In this document: positions 16,401-22,720 of the stretch, one piece after another
Position numbering within the stretch: position 1 is the stretch's first letter
Layout: each line of letters starts with the position of its first letter
Origin: an uncultured Verrucomicrobiota bacterium
GTDB taxonomy: Bacteria; Verrucomicrobiota; Verrucomicrobiia; Verrucomicrobiales; Verrucomicrobiaceae
Reading direction: 5' to 3'
Length of the DNA: 34,612 bases
Assembly: GCA_903848465.1 (NCBI GenBank)
Contig: CAINGK010000102.1
Coordinates: 1 to 34,612 of the forward strand
Program-made: the position numbers and the translations under genes
Notes under the pieces: model-generated
The model's database searches: none
What the model saw: only the letters and a program-made list of their open reading frames with translations
What the model was told of the DNA's origin: nothing

Positions 16401-16660
16401 ACCTCACCGCCGCCGACAACGTCATCCTCGCCGACCCCTGGTGGAACCCCGCCGTCGAATCCCAGGCCATCGACCGCGCCCACCGCATCGGCCAGCAAAA
16501 GGTCGTCAACGCCTACCGCCTCGCCATCCGTGGCACCGTCGAAGAACGCATCCTCAAACTCCAAGCCCAAAAACGCGGCCTCGTCGAAGCCGCCCTCAAC
16601 GACCAAGCCCCGATGATGGAAGGCCTGACCGAGGGGGATCTGGAGGCGTTGATTCAGTAG
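13499..16660 (+). CDS. SWIM zinc-finger SNF2-family DNA helicase
   Basis: The 1053-residue product starts with a SWIM zinc-binding motif (CTCPHSRRSGQMCEHALAV, about residues 65-84). A glycine/proline-rich insert (about 102-145) is encoded by a palindromic repeat. A bacterial SNF2-associated region of about 400 residues follows, then the helicase core. Walker A is DEMGLGKT (about 605-612). Motif II is DEAS in LLDEASFIRN (about 705), where DEAQ, DEAH or DEGH is usual. Motif III is LTGTPLEN. The C-terminal helicase lobe contains LVFSQFVKFL, YLDGSSQDR, LKAGGYGLNLTAAD and QAIDRAHRIGQ. It is an ATP-driven DNA translocase; bacterial relatives act in transcription recycling or repair. The ATG at 13499 is preferred over 13466. 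The stop lies one base from the convergent stop of the esterase gene. Confidence 0.95.
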   Translation: MEITEKWLGEIGGWAVMKSARSLVDAGLAVVTSSADGMIRGTAGSGKMKFTTGLRIRTSSDVENLCTCPHSRRSGQMCEHALAVALAHVREQSGARPRSGGSGIVVPPLGGSGGLRPPPAGSGASGEAGAGGASGPAKAGTTIPRTPLKIAGRYSLYLPEPLLLGQVREPFGVFVKFEAGGEGESSLFAAWLAGQGIKQPQSLPISLKGESLNTFLETLAEHPRVFVGKPNGQERALHVAPERVRLPLVVESVDAQTVRLKLEGGHQRHVMGAWWICQETASLFRHLADTPALTSLAGELSKTAVIRPLRWLAEQGETLGECFQMELRGAGLEKFHVAPVPCEFEIQLDGSLQVVDAKLLARYNSHQWPVRHLDDKHSIFPIQDESNGFVFYVQNIEAEFRLLRRLEGLGFKPEGQVWRLQGSENVLRFYASELPLLRDVATVTEGERWRSATRGIQRIAPKTKFIPPAGQMGSGGDWLSMEFAYESTDGFRLPRAEVLRLVRSGQRSVQGANGKRYILDIAAVDDLEESLRDVPLVLTPEGARVHGAHAAYFGDEAAGGSDVSVTSSEVQAEIGDLAGMLRPYQMEGVCWMTSRILRGRGGILADEMGLGKTVQSIAVALFLKQRKGDQCGPVIVVCPKSLLGNWQAEFERFAPTLKVLQIQGAGREKALSTIPAFDVILTSYQLIIRDIKHYQAIRFGLILLDEASFIRNPDTDAAKTLRSLNCNGRIALTGTPLENGVRDLWSIFHFALPGYLGNQSSFKERFESPIQSGLDLPAGRDAAQRLQKLTLPFFLRRTKRQVLKDLPEKIEQVLWCTPSAAQSEFYRKILEEGREEIKAARRRSGQNGAKMTMFTVLLRLRQVCCDLRLTGVHADALKGLDQEDLSGKWPALLGQIESVMESGGKLLVFSQFVKFLHLMRDHLKAEKLDHAYLDGSSQDRSAQVARFQKDPNCRIFLISLKAGGYGLNLTAADNVILADPWWNPAVESQAIDRAHRIGQQKVVNAYRLAIRGTVEERILKLQAQKRGLVEAALNDQAPMMEGLTEGDLEALIQ
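13804..13930. repeat. Double-palindrome element inserted in frame in the SNF2 gene
   Basis: The left arm (13804-13836) and right arm (13899-13930) are near-perfect inverted copies: both begin or end with GGGTATTGTAGTCCCG in opposite orientation. Each arm is itself a hairpin: CCGCCTTTAGGCGG on the left and CCGGCTAAAGCCGG on the right. The element is read through as the peptide that includes IVVPPLGG and GPAKAGTT, without stops. A single arm recurs at 27711-27737 in another gene, so this is a dispersed element and not part of the ancestral helicase. Confidence 0.85.
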
Positions 16661-16661
16661 G

Positions 16662-17561
16662 CTACTTCGTCAATTTCTCCTTCAAGAACCCGAACAGGTC
16701 GGGATACTTCATGTGGGCGTAATCGTTGTTGTAATTGATCTCGTATTCAATGCCGACGGCCTGCAGTTTCTCAGCAATGCCAGCCCCGTAATTCACGGAG
16801 TGCGGTGGGTCGGAGTAGGGCTGGCCGAGGTGCGGCGGGTTGTCGTAGAACAGCAGCACGGGCGGGTCATCGGAACTGGCGAGGGCGTAGGGCGAGAAGC
16901 GCTCGATCCAGGGCAGGAGGCTGTCTCGTTTGTCCACGAACTCATGGATGCCGCTGAGTCCAAAGGCATGGTTGCCGTATTCGTTGTTTGGAATCCAAGC
17001 CTGCATCTGCTTGGGGTCCAGCGTGGTTTGCGGCACGAAGGCCATGACGCAACGCAGGCGGGTGGACTCGTGCGCAATGGGGGCCGCGCTCTTGGCATCG
17101 GCCATCTCAGGATGAAAGGCGAGCCACAGCACTGTGAAGCCTCCGGCTGAACCGCCGCAGCCGCCAATGCGTGTTTTGTCGATGTGCCATTCGGCGGACT
17201 TGCTGCGGACAAACTGCAGGGCGCGCGCTGAATCATCGAGGCAGGCCTTTACGGGAGGATTGATCTTTTCGGCCTGCGCATCCTGAATCAGGCGGTAGTT
17301 GATGGAGGCGACGGAGATGCCGTTTTCGAGGCATTTGGCGAGGAAATCGGGATTGACCTTGTCGCCGCCCATCCAGCCGCCGCCGTGGACGAAGAAGAGC
17401 AGCGGCGTCGGTCCTTCGGCCTTCGCCTGGTAGAAATCGAGCACCTGCTTTTCGTGCTTCCCGTAGGGCACATTGGCGTGAGTGGGAGCCGGAGTTTGGG
17501 CGAAACTGGCGGTTCCGGCCAGCAGGCAGAGCACGGGGATGAGTTGGCGAAGTGGCGGCAT
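16662..17561 (-). CDS. Secreted alpha/beta hydrolase (esterase/lipase, HGGGW type)
   Basis: The 299-residue product has a signal peptide (MPPLRQLIPVLCLLAGTASFA). The mature part is an alpha/beta-hydrolase of the hormone-sensitive-lipase or BD-FAE type. HGGGW at 59-63 forms the oxyanion hole. The nucleophile S138 lies in GCGGSAGG. The C-terminal histidine is probably the one in DYAHMKYPDL. The start VPYGKHEKQVLDFYQAK is typical of carbohydrate- or lipid-ester hydrolases. It probably removes acyl groups from an extracellular substrate. It is the last gene of the minus-strand run: the ceramidase-like gene ends 65 bases upstream. Its stop codon is one base from the stop of the convergent helicase gene. 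Confidence 0.9.
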   Translation of the reverse strand: MPPLRQLIPVLCLLAGTASFAQTPAPTHANVPYGKHEKQVLDFYQAKAEGPTPLLFFVHGGGWMGGDKVNPDFLAKCLENGISVASINYRLIQDAQAEKINPPVKACLDDSARALQFVRSKSAEWHIDKTRIGGCGGSAGGFTVLWLAFHPEMADAKSAAPIAHESTRLRCVMAFVPQTTLDPKQMQAWIPNNEYGNHAFGLSGIHEFVDKRDSLLPWIERFSPYALASSDDPPVLLFYDNPPHLGQPYSDPPHSVNYGAGIAEKLQAVGIEYEINYNNDYAHMKYPDLFGFLKEKLTK

Positions 17562-17626
17562 GCGGCATCGTGCCGCAGACGGAACCCGACCTCAAGCTGG
17601 ATGCCGGGAATGTACTCAGCGCCCGC

Positions 17627-19720
17627 CTATTTCACCTCAAGCTTGGCGATTTCCGCAGCATTCAGCGCCCGGTCAAACACGGCGATCTCATCCAGCCGAC
17701 CTTCCCAGTTGGAGGCGTTGTCGCTACGACCGCCAAAGAAGCACTCATGCGGGGACTGGAAAGGACCGCTGTCGGCTTCGAATTCGAGCGCTCCATTGAG
17801 GTAAGCACTCACTTTGTTCTTGTCACGAACGAGCACCACGTGCTGCCACTGCCAGCGCGGGATTTCGGTTTTGCCTGCGACGACGTTCTTTTCATTCGAG
17901 CCGCTGAAGAAGATCAGCTTGCCCGTGTTTCCGCTCTTGCCGCCAATGCCGAGGTGATCGCCCAACAGGCCGAGTCCGTGATCATCTGCGCGGGAGAACA
18001 ACCAGCCGCTGGTATCGCGGCCATCATTGGGCATGCCGTTCCAGAACCAGAGCGAGATGGAGTATTGGTGGCCGAGTTTGGGGAAGCGTGAGCGGATGCG
18101 CGCGCCGACCAGATGCGGAGCGCGATTGACTTCGCCATGGGTGCAGAAGCTCGCCGACTTGGGGCCTGCGAGGTAGTAGGCCACATCGCGCTCATACACT
18201 GCGTCATGGTCGTGAGCACTCGCATCTGCCGCCACAGGGCCGGTGAACTCGTTTAAGCGCCAGTAGGCTGCGGGTTTCAAGTCGAGCACTGCTTTGGCTG
18301 CTGCTCCATCGCTCAGTTTCCATTCGCGGCGCGGCTTGTCAGTGATGCGTTCCAGCGCCGCGATGGCTGCGCCAGCGATCTTTGGCTCGGCATCCACCTC
18401 CAGTCCGGCGGAACGTGCTGCCCAGGTGTTGTAGCCGCCCCAGGCATGCATCTCTGGCGGGGGTATGTAGCCATCGCCGCCATTCGCGAGTTCGATGACC
18501 AGGGTATGGGGCAGGGGGCTGGCGGCTTTGATCTTCAAGCCGGTGATGGCGTAGGTTTCATTGGGCGTCGTAGCGATGCCGATGTCGCCAAGGAGCAGCG
18601 CCTGCACCACGATCTCCGTTTGCTGCCGCTCATGCAGGAGGATCTGCTCGCGTGCATAGACTTCCGTTGGCGTCTTTGCCAACCGGTCGCCCATCTCCTT
18701 CACCACACGCTGCGCCCATTCGAGGCGCTGTTTGTCCGGTGTGCGGTATTTCAGCGTCATGCGCGTTTCTGTCATCGCCAGGGTGGGCTGCTCATCATAC
18801 TTGATGCCCGCGTACGCCTTCAGCGCGATGTCGAGCAGACCGTTGGTGTACTCAGCCATGGTCGGCTTGGGCCGCTCTTTTTCCGGCACGGTGTAATCGA
18901 CGCGATAGATGTCTCCGCTACAGCCATGCGGCATGATGCCCACCATTTTTCCCTCTGGGTCGATGCGCTGTTTCAGTCCATCTGCAAACAGGCCGAAGTA
19001 GTCCGCGCTGATCTCTTTATCGCCGAAGTAGTGCATGGAAAAATTCGCCAGCACCGCCAGCGGTTTGCCGTCCTTCGTTTGAAAGGAGATGAGCGAGAGA
19101 TCGGGATCTTCCGGGCCAGACTCGCCGGTCACATCATCCCAATTGCGCCCAGCGTGCATGTTGGCCCGTACCGATTTGTTGCCAAACGGGTCTTCAGCAA
19201 GGCGGTCAGGGCGGCGAATCCACTGCCGCAGCGCCGTGAACTCGGCGGCGTCCGCTTTGGCAAAGCCCAGGCGTGCTGGCACCATGGCGGCCTGTGCGGT
19301 GGCAATGGCCTCGACGAGTTTCTCCTTGAGGAAGGGCACGTAATTCGGATCAGGATCGGTGCCCAGGCAGCCCATGGATGCAGGCGTCGAATGCGCATGT
19401 GTGGCGGAAATGAGCATGCGCTCGGCGGGGATGCCGGTCTTGGCGGCGGCCGCTTTCTTCGCATCATCCAAGAACTCGCGGCCCATCATGCAACTGTCCA
19501 CCACCACGATGGCGATCTCTGTTTTGCCATCCGTTGCCACGATAGCGCGTGCATGGATGTGGGTGGTTAGCTTGTCCACATAGCGGCTCAGCATGCCGCC
19601 ATTGACCAGCACCGGCAGCTTGGGCGGCGTGATGTCGATCACCGCCGAACCCGCTTTGAATTCAGCGTGAAGGGACTGAACCGTGAGAATGGCCGAAAGG
19701 AAAAGAATGCGACGAATCAT
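17627..19720 (-). CDS. Secreted neutral-ceramidase-like protein with C-terminal LamG domain
   Basis: The 697-residue product has a signal peptide (MIRRILFLSAILTVQSLHA). The N-terminal part (about 20-460) follows neutral/alkaline non-lysosomal ceramidases. FKAGSAVIDITPP opens the domain, and SATHAHSTPA (zinc-type histidines H108 and H110) matches the STHTHSGP motif. PHGCSGDIYRVDY and GIATTPNETYAITGLKIKA correspond to later core segments. The C-terminal part (about 475-697) is a LamG/concanavalin-like domain: AAYWRLNE at its start, HQYSISLWFWNG, WQHVVLVRDKNKVSAYLNG and GRLDEIAVFDRALNAAEI at its end. The LamG domain probably binds glycans. Ceramidase activity itself is uncertain, since many bacterial relatives are uncharacterised. 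It lies 44 bases after the SASA esterase gene. Confidence 0.88.
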   Translation of the reverse strand: MIRRILFLSAILTVQSLHAEFKAGSAVIDITPPKLPVLVNGGMLSRYVDKLTTHIHARAIVATDGKTEIAIVVVDSCMMGREFLDDAKKAAAAKTGIPAERMLISATHAHSTPASMGCLGTDPDPNYVPFLKEKLVEAIATAQAAMVPARLGFAKADAAEFTALRQWIRRPDRLAEDPFGNKSVRANMHAGRNWDDVTGESGPEDPDLSLISFQTKDGKPLAVLANFSMHYFGDKEISADYFGLFADGLKQRIDPEGKMVGIMPHGCSGDIYRVDYTVPEKERPKPTMAEYTNGLLDIALKAYAGIKYDEQPTLAMTETRMTLKYRTPDKQRLEWAQRVVKEMGDRLAKTPTEVYAREQILLHERQQTEIVVQALLLGDIGIATTPNETYAITGLKIKAASPLPHTLVIELANGGDGYIPPPEMHAWGGYNTWAARSAGLEVDAEPKIAGAAIAALERITDKPRREWKLSDGAAAKAVLDLKPAAYWRLNEFTGPVAADASAHDHDAVYERDVAYYLAGPKSASFCTHGEVNRAPHLVGARIRSRFPKLGHQYSISLWFWNGMPNDGRDTSGWLFSRADDHGLGLLGDHLGIGGKSGNTGKLIFFSGSNEKNVVAGKTEIPRWQWQHVVLVRDKNKVSAYLNGALEFEADSGPFQSPHECFFGGRSDNASNWEGRLDEIAVFDRALNAAEIAKLEVK

Positions 19721-19764
19721 GGCACTGCAATACGGCCATGAAGTGCAGGTTCTTCAGCCTGAAC

Positions 19765-20550
19765 TCATTTGGTCATCTGCAAATACGCTGCCGCATAGCG
19801 TTTGCCGAGTTCGCGGTAAGCCGCAGAATCGAAGTGTACTTTGTCGCCCTTGTGGTGCAGACCTTCCGCAGTGACAAAGGCCGTGTGTGGCACCTGCTTC
19901 GGCAAGTCACGGTGCGCCTGGTCCACCAGTACCATTTCTGGCGACCACGGCACGCCCTCAAACATGCCCATCTGTCCGGCGATGAAGGGCATATTGGGAG
20001 ACTTCACGAGATCACGCAGGCGCGTTACCAGATCGTGCAATTTGGTGGCATAGGTCTCTGCCAGTCTGGGCTGTGCGTCGCTCTCGCCTTGATGCCAGAG
20101 AATGCCTTTGAGCGTGCCCGCAGGCAGGGCGAGTTCGACACGCTTCACCATGTCATCCCACGGATGGCTTTTGGTGGCAGGGTAAAAGACTCCCGGCTTC
20201 CAGGTGTCGATGGGCGAGCCGCCCACCGCGCAGGGGATCAAACCAATTGTCACGCCAGGATTTGCCTCGGCGATGATCTTGCCAAAGGTTTTGCCCAAGC
20301 CCACGCCTGCTGAAGGTTTGTCAAAGTGCATCGGGTCCATCGCTGGCACCCACTTGCCGTCTTTGCTCAGCATGAGCACCCGTGGATTGACCACGGAATC
20401 CTGAGCCTCCACCACGCCACGGCCCGCCATGTTGGACTGCCCGACGAGCAGGAAGAGGTGAAACTTGTCCTTGGCAGGCAGCGGAGTGTCTTGAGCCGAG
20501 ACGCAGACTGTAATGAAGAGGGCCAGCAGGCAGATGAATGGGCGGAGCAT
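19765..20550 (-). CDS. Secreted SASA-family (sialate O-acetylesterase-like) carbohydrate esterase
   Basis: The 261-residue product has a signal peptide (MLRPFICLLALFITVCVSA). It is a SGNH-type esterase of the SASA group. The nucleophile S39 is in LVGQSNMAGRG, the glycine block is CAVGGSPIDTW, and WHQGESD is at 152-158. The catalytic histidine H239 is in KVHFD near the C-terminus. Such enzymes remove O-acetyl groups from sialic acid or, more often in these bacteria, from plant or algal polysaccharides such as xylan. The frame continues 39 residues upstream through a dispersed repeat, but the ATG at 20550 starts the signal peptide. It precedes the ceramidase-like gene by 44 bases, suggesting one transcript. 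Confidence 0.9.
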   Translation of the reverse strand: MLRPFICLLALFITVCVSAQDTPLPAKDKFHLFLLVGQSNMAGRGVVEAQDSVVNPRVLMLSKDGKWVPAMDPMHFDKPSAGVGLGKTFGKIIAEANPGVTIGLIPCAVGGSPIDTWKPGVFYPATKSHPWDDMVKRVELALPAGTLKGILWHQGESDAQPRLAETYATKLHDLVTRLRDLVKSPNMPFIAGQMGMFEGVPWSPEMVLVDQAHRDLPKQVPHTAFVTAEGLHHKGDKVHFDSAAYRELGKRYAAAYLQMTK

Positions 20551-20592
20551 GGTGGAAAGAGGGCGGTGTTTGATGAAGGGGGTTACAGGATT

Positions 20593-20675
20593 AATGAGGA
20601 ATGACGAATGACGAATGACGAATGGCATGCGAGTTCGGACATTCATTCGACATTCGACATTCTGCATTCGTCATT
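20593..20675. repeat. AATGACG / CATTCGTCATT palindromic repeat, complete copy
   Basis: The left half (about 20593-20624) is tandem AATGACG units. The right half (about 20640-20675) is the inverse form: CATTCATTCGACATTCGACATT, then CATTCGTCATT. The two halves can pair to form a long hairpin. It fills most of the 152-base gap between the mutarotase stop and the SASA esterase start. Related copies are at 212-266 and 32651-32730. Confidence 0.8.
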
Positions 20676-20702
20676 AAGACGCCCCCATCGTCCCAAGGCT
20701 TC

Positions 20703-21572
20703 CTACAGCTTCCGCACTTCCACCCGCTGCATCAGCAAATGCTCCTGCCCGGGCTGCACCGTGACTACATCTTCACCGGCGTTAGCTGCTTCGATGCAGA
20801 GAAACTCAGGATAGGCCTCGTCGGGTAGATCGGCGAGGCGCTTGGATTTTTCGATCCACGGATTCCACACCACGGTGGCCAGGCTGCCGGCCTTTTCGAT
20901 GACCAGTTCACGGCCCCAGAGCGGATCATCCACGATGACGGCGGCATCCGAGACATACATGCGGTCCACTTCCTGATCGATGGTGATGGTGCCGTGCTGC
21001 GGGCGCTTGTCGGGGGACAGGCGGCCTTCCACATACTGCGTGCCGTGCAGGCCATGGATGCTGACTTTGCGCACATCCTCCACATTGAAGTAGCTGTGTA
21101 GCGCGCCGGTCATGTCCCAGGCGGTGGTGCCGGTGTTCGTCGCCTGCAGCGTGACCTGCAAGACCGCGCCCATATGAACGTGCAGCCGTGCAGAGAACGC
21201 ATGCGGCCACAGGGCCTTCGTGGCAGCGGAATCGGATAGCTTGAGCACGATGTCCACCGCCTTCTCGGTTTCGCGGGCCACATCGACCTCCCACAACATC
21301 TGGCGTACAAAACCGTGCGCGGGCTTGCTGCTGTCCGTCGGATGCGGGCCAAACCACGGCCAGCAGACCGGGATGCCACCACGGATGGGCTTGCCCGTTT
21401 CCAGCACCGCCTCGGCGCTCATGTAGAGCACTGGATCATGCCCTTCAGGAATCCAGTCCGTCACATGCGCGCCATTCAACGCGATGCGCCCCGTTGCAGC
21501 GGGATGCTCAATGACGAGGATGGGATAACCGGCGGGTTCTTCAATGAGGGTAACGGAGGGAGGAAGTGTCAT
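20703..21572 (-). CDS. D-hexose-6-phosphate mutarotase (YeaD-like aldose-1-epimerase family)
   Basis: The 289-residue product interconverts the anomers of hexose 6-phosphates in the cytoplasm. Family pieces are GAHVTDWIPEGHDPVLYMS, PIRGGIPVCWPWFGPH, HGFVR (H86), ALHSYFNVEDV (H159) and the acid FLCIEAAN (E261, the likely catalytic base). Length is that of the YeaD group, and there is no signal peptide. WNPWIEKSKRLADLPDEAYPEFLCIEA is the typical C-terminal block. It starts 10 bases after the cytidine deaminase stop, so the two are probably co-transcribed. The functional link, sugar-phosphate use beside nucleoside salvage, is only suggestive. Confidence 0.92.
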   Translation of the reverse strand: MTLPPSVTLIEEPAGYPILVIEHPAATGRIALNGAHVTDWIPEGHDPVLYMSAEAVLETGKPIRGGIPVCWPWFGPHPTDSSKPAHGFVRQMLWEVDVARETEKAVDIVLKLSDSAATKALWPHAFSARLHVHMGAVLQVTLQATNTGTTAWDMTGALHSYFNVEDVRKVSIHGLHGTQYVEGRLSPDKRPQHGTITIDQEVDRMYVSDAAVIVDDPLWGRELVIEKAGSLATVVWNPWIEKSKRLADLPDEAYPEFLCIEAANAGEDVVTVQPGQEHLLMQRVEVRKL

Positions 21573-21582
21573 GCGGGCGCAT

Positions 21583-21972
21583 TCATAACCGGAAGCTCGC
21601 TGGCAGCAACTCCGCCATCGTCATGGACACCGGTTTTCCATCGCGCAGAAACCACACCGGCGTGTCCGCCCCCGCAAACTCCGCGATCACCTGACGGCAG
21701 CCACCGCAAGGTGGAAACTCAAGCCCCAGCGCCACCACCGCCAGTTCAGCGATCTTCATGCCCGGGCCTTCCTCCGCCACCGCGTGGAAGATCGTGTTGC
21801 GCTCCGCGCAGATGGTCAGGCCATAGCTCGCGTTCTCGACATTGCAGCCCGTGAAGAGGTTCCCCTGCGCCGTCAGCAACGCACAGCCGACCTGAAATTT
21901 GGAGTAGGGCGCATAAGCCTTCGCAGCGGCGGCGGTGGCGTGTTCGAGGAGGGAGGGGGGAGCAGGATTCAT
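21583..21972 (-). CDS. cdd: Cytidine deaminase
   Basis: The 129-residue product deaminates cytidine and deoxycytidine to uridine forms in pyrimidine salvage. The motif SYGLTICAERNTI holds the zinc ligand C55 and the catalytic glutamate E57. PPCGGCRQV holds zinc ligands C89 and C92. FTGCNVENASY is the substrate-binding NxE segment (N44, E46). Length fits the small tetrameric class. The frame is open 93 codons further upstream, but the ATG at 21972 gives the family N-terminus APYSKFQVG at the right distance. The start codon overlaps the vapC stop as ATGA, implying translational coupling to the toxin-antitoxin genes. Confidence 0.95.
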   Translation of the reverse strand: MNPAPPSLLEHATAAAAKAYAPYSKFQVGCALLTAQGNLFTGCNVENASYGLTICAERNTIFHAVAEEGPGMKIAELAVVALGLEFPPCGGCRQVIAEFAGADTPVWFLRDGKPVSMTMAELLPASFRL

Positions 21973-22391
21973 TCGGCGAAAGGAGCCAGCAGGATGGGCG
22001 GCGAACCATCGGCGTGGCGGTAGATGGTGAAGTCTTTGTCCAAGGTGAAAATGCGAGTCTGAGGCAGGGACTCGGCATGCAGTAGCAGAGAGGCATCGGC
22101 AAAGGACATGGGGACGTTGGCGTAACGCTGCATGCTGGCGAATGTGGAAACGGGGCCGCCTTCCGGAAGCGGCAGCAGCTTGATCAATCCCTGCGCCGCC
22201 CACTGATGGAGTTGGCGCAGCGCAGAAGGGTGCTGTTGAAGTAGGAAGCAAGCTTCGGTGATGACAGCCTCACAGGTCAGGAGCGGTGGTTGCACCTTGC
22301 TCATCTGCGCGACAGCCCAGGCATGCCATTGCTCCCGTTTGTCCAAAACTGCCACGAGCGGGCCTGCATCCAGCAGGACTAGCTGCGCCAC
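21969..22391 (-). CDS. vapC: PIN-domain ribonuclease toxin (VapC-like)
   Basis: The 140-residue product is a PIN-domain protein. Its acidic active-site residues are D8 in LVLLDAGPLVA, E46 in CEAVITEA, D99 in MSFADASLL, and D118/D120 in FTLDKDF. VapC toxins cut tRNA or rRNA until held by their antitoxin. The gene overlaps the upstream antitoxin gene by 13 bases and the downstream cdd gene by 4 bases. Both the active-site set and the arrangement support an intact toxin. The pairing of a PIN toxin gene with cdd in one coupled transcript is unusual. Confidence 0.88.
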   Translation of the reverse strand: MAQLVLLDAGPLVAVLDKREQWHAWAVAQMSKVQPPLLTCEAVITEACFLLQQHPSALRQLHQWAAQGLIKLLPLPEGGPVSTFASMQRYANVPMSFADASLLLHAESLPQTRIFTLDKDFTIYRHADGSPPILLAPFAE

Positions 22392-22639
22392 CGGCCCAAA
22401 CCCTCCAGGTGCTTTGGATTGCTGGCAAGATCCGTCAAACCGCTGTCAACACAGCCAAACCCGTCTTTCATCAGATCATACGCGCTCGGTTTATTGTCTT
22501 CTTCTGGAAGCTGGACCGCCGCCAGAGTGTGTTCGAGTGTTTCACGCGCAAGTTCCGCAGGGGGGAGATTGCGTGCCTTGCTGGCTGACAGCAGCCGGGC
22601 AAAGAGCGAATCATTGAGTTCCAACGTGAGCGTGCTCAT
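22379..22639 (-). CDS. vapB: VapB-type antitoxin
   Basis: The 86-residue product starts MSTLTLELNDSLFARLLSAS, a strand followed by helices as in ribbon-helix-helix DNA-binding antitoxins. Its C-terminus, SAYDLMKDGFGCVDSGLTD followed by NPKHLEGLG, matches the toxin-wrapping tail common in VapB antitoxins (NPKHLEG near the end). The ATG at 22639 is chosen over one nine codons upstream because it begins the ribbon strand directly. It overlaps vapC by 13 bases. Such antitoxins bind their own promoter, so the 81-base gap to the CehA-like gene probably contains an operator. Confidence 0.85.
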   Translation of the reverse strand: MSTLTLELNDSLFARLLSASKARNLPPAELARETLEHTLAAVQLPEEDNKPSAYDLMKDGFGCVDSGLTDLASNPKHLEGLGRWRS

Positions 22640-22720
22640 TGCGCGAAATTGCCATGAGTTGTGCAAAGAGCAAGGTGCGAAGAGTGCTCAGCTAGCCGTA
22701 CACCTGCGCATGGCCCACCA

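Noticed and set aside
18446..19570. 374-codon plus-strand frame opposite the ceramidase-like gene
   Set aside because: Antisense shadow; the minus-strand protein has a signal peptide and family motifs.
20593..20675. Possible CRISPR-like or tandem array
   Set aside because: Units are only 7-11 bases and are arranged as one palindrome, with no unique spacers.
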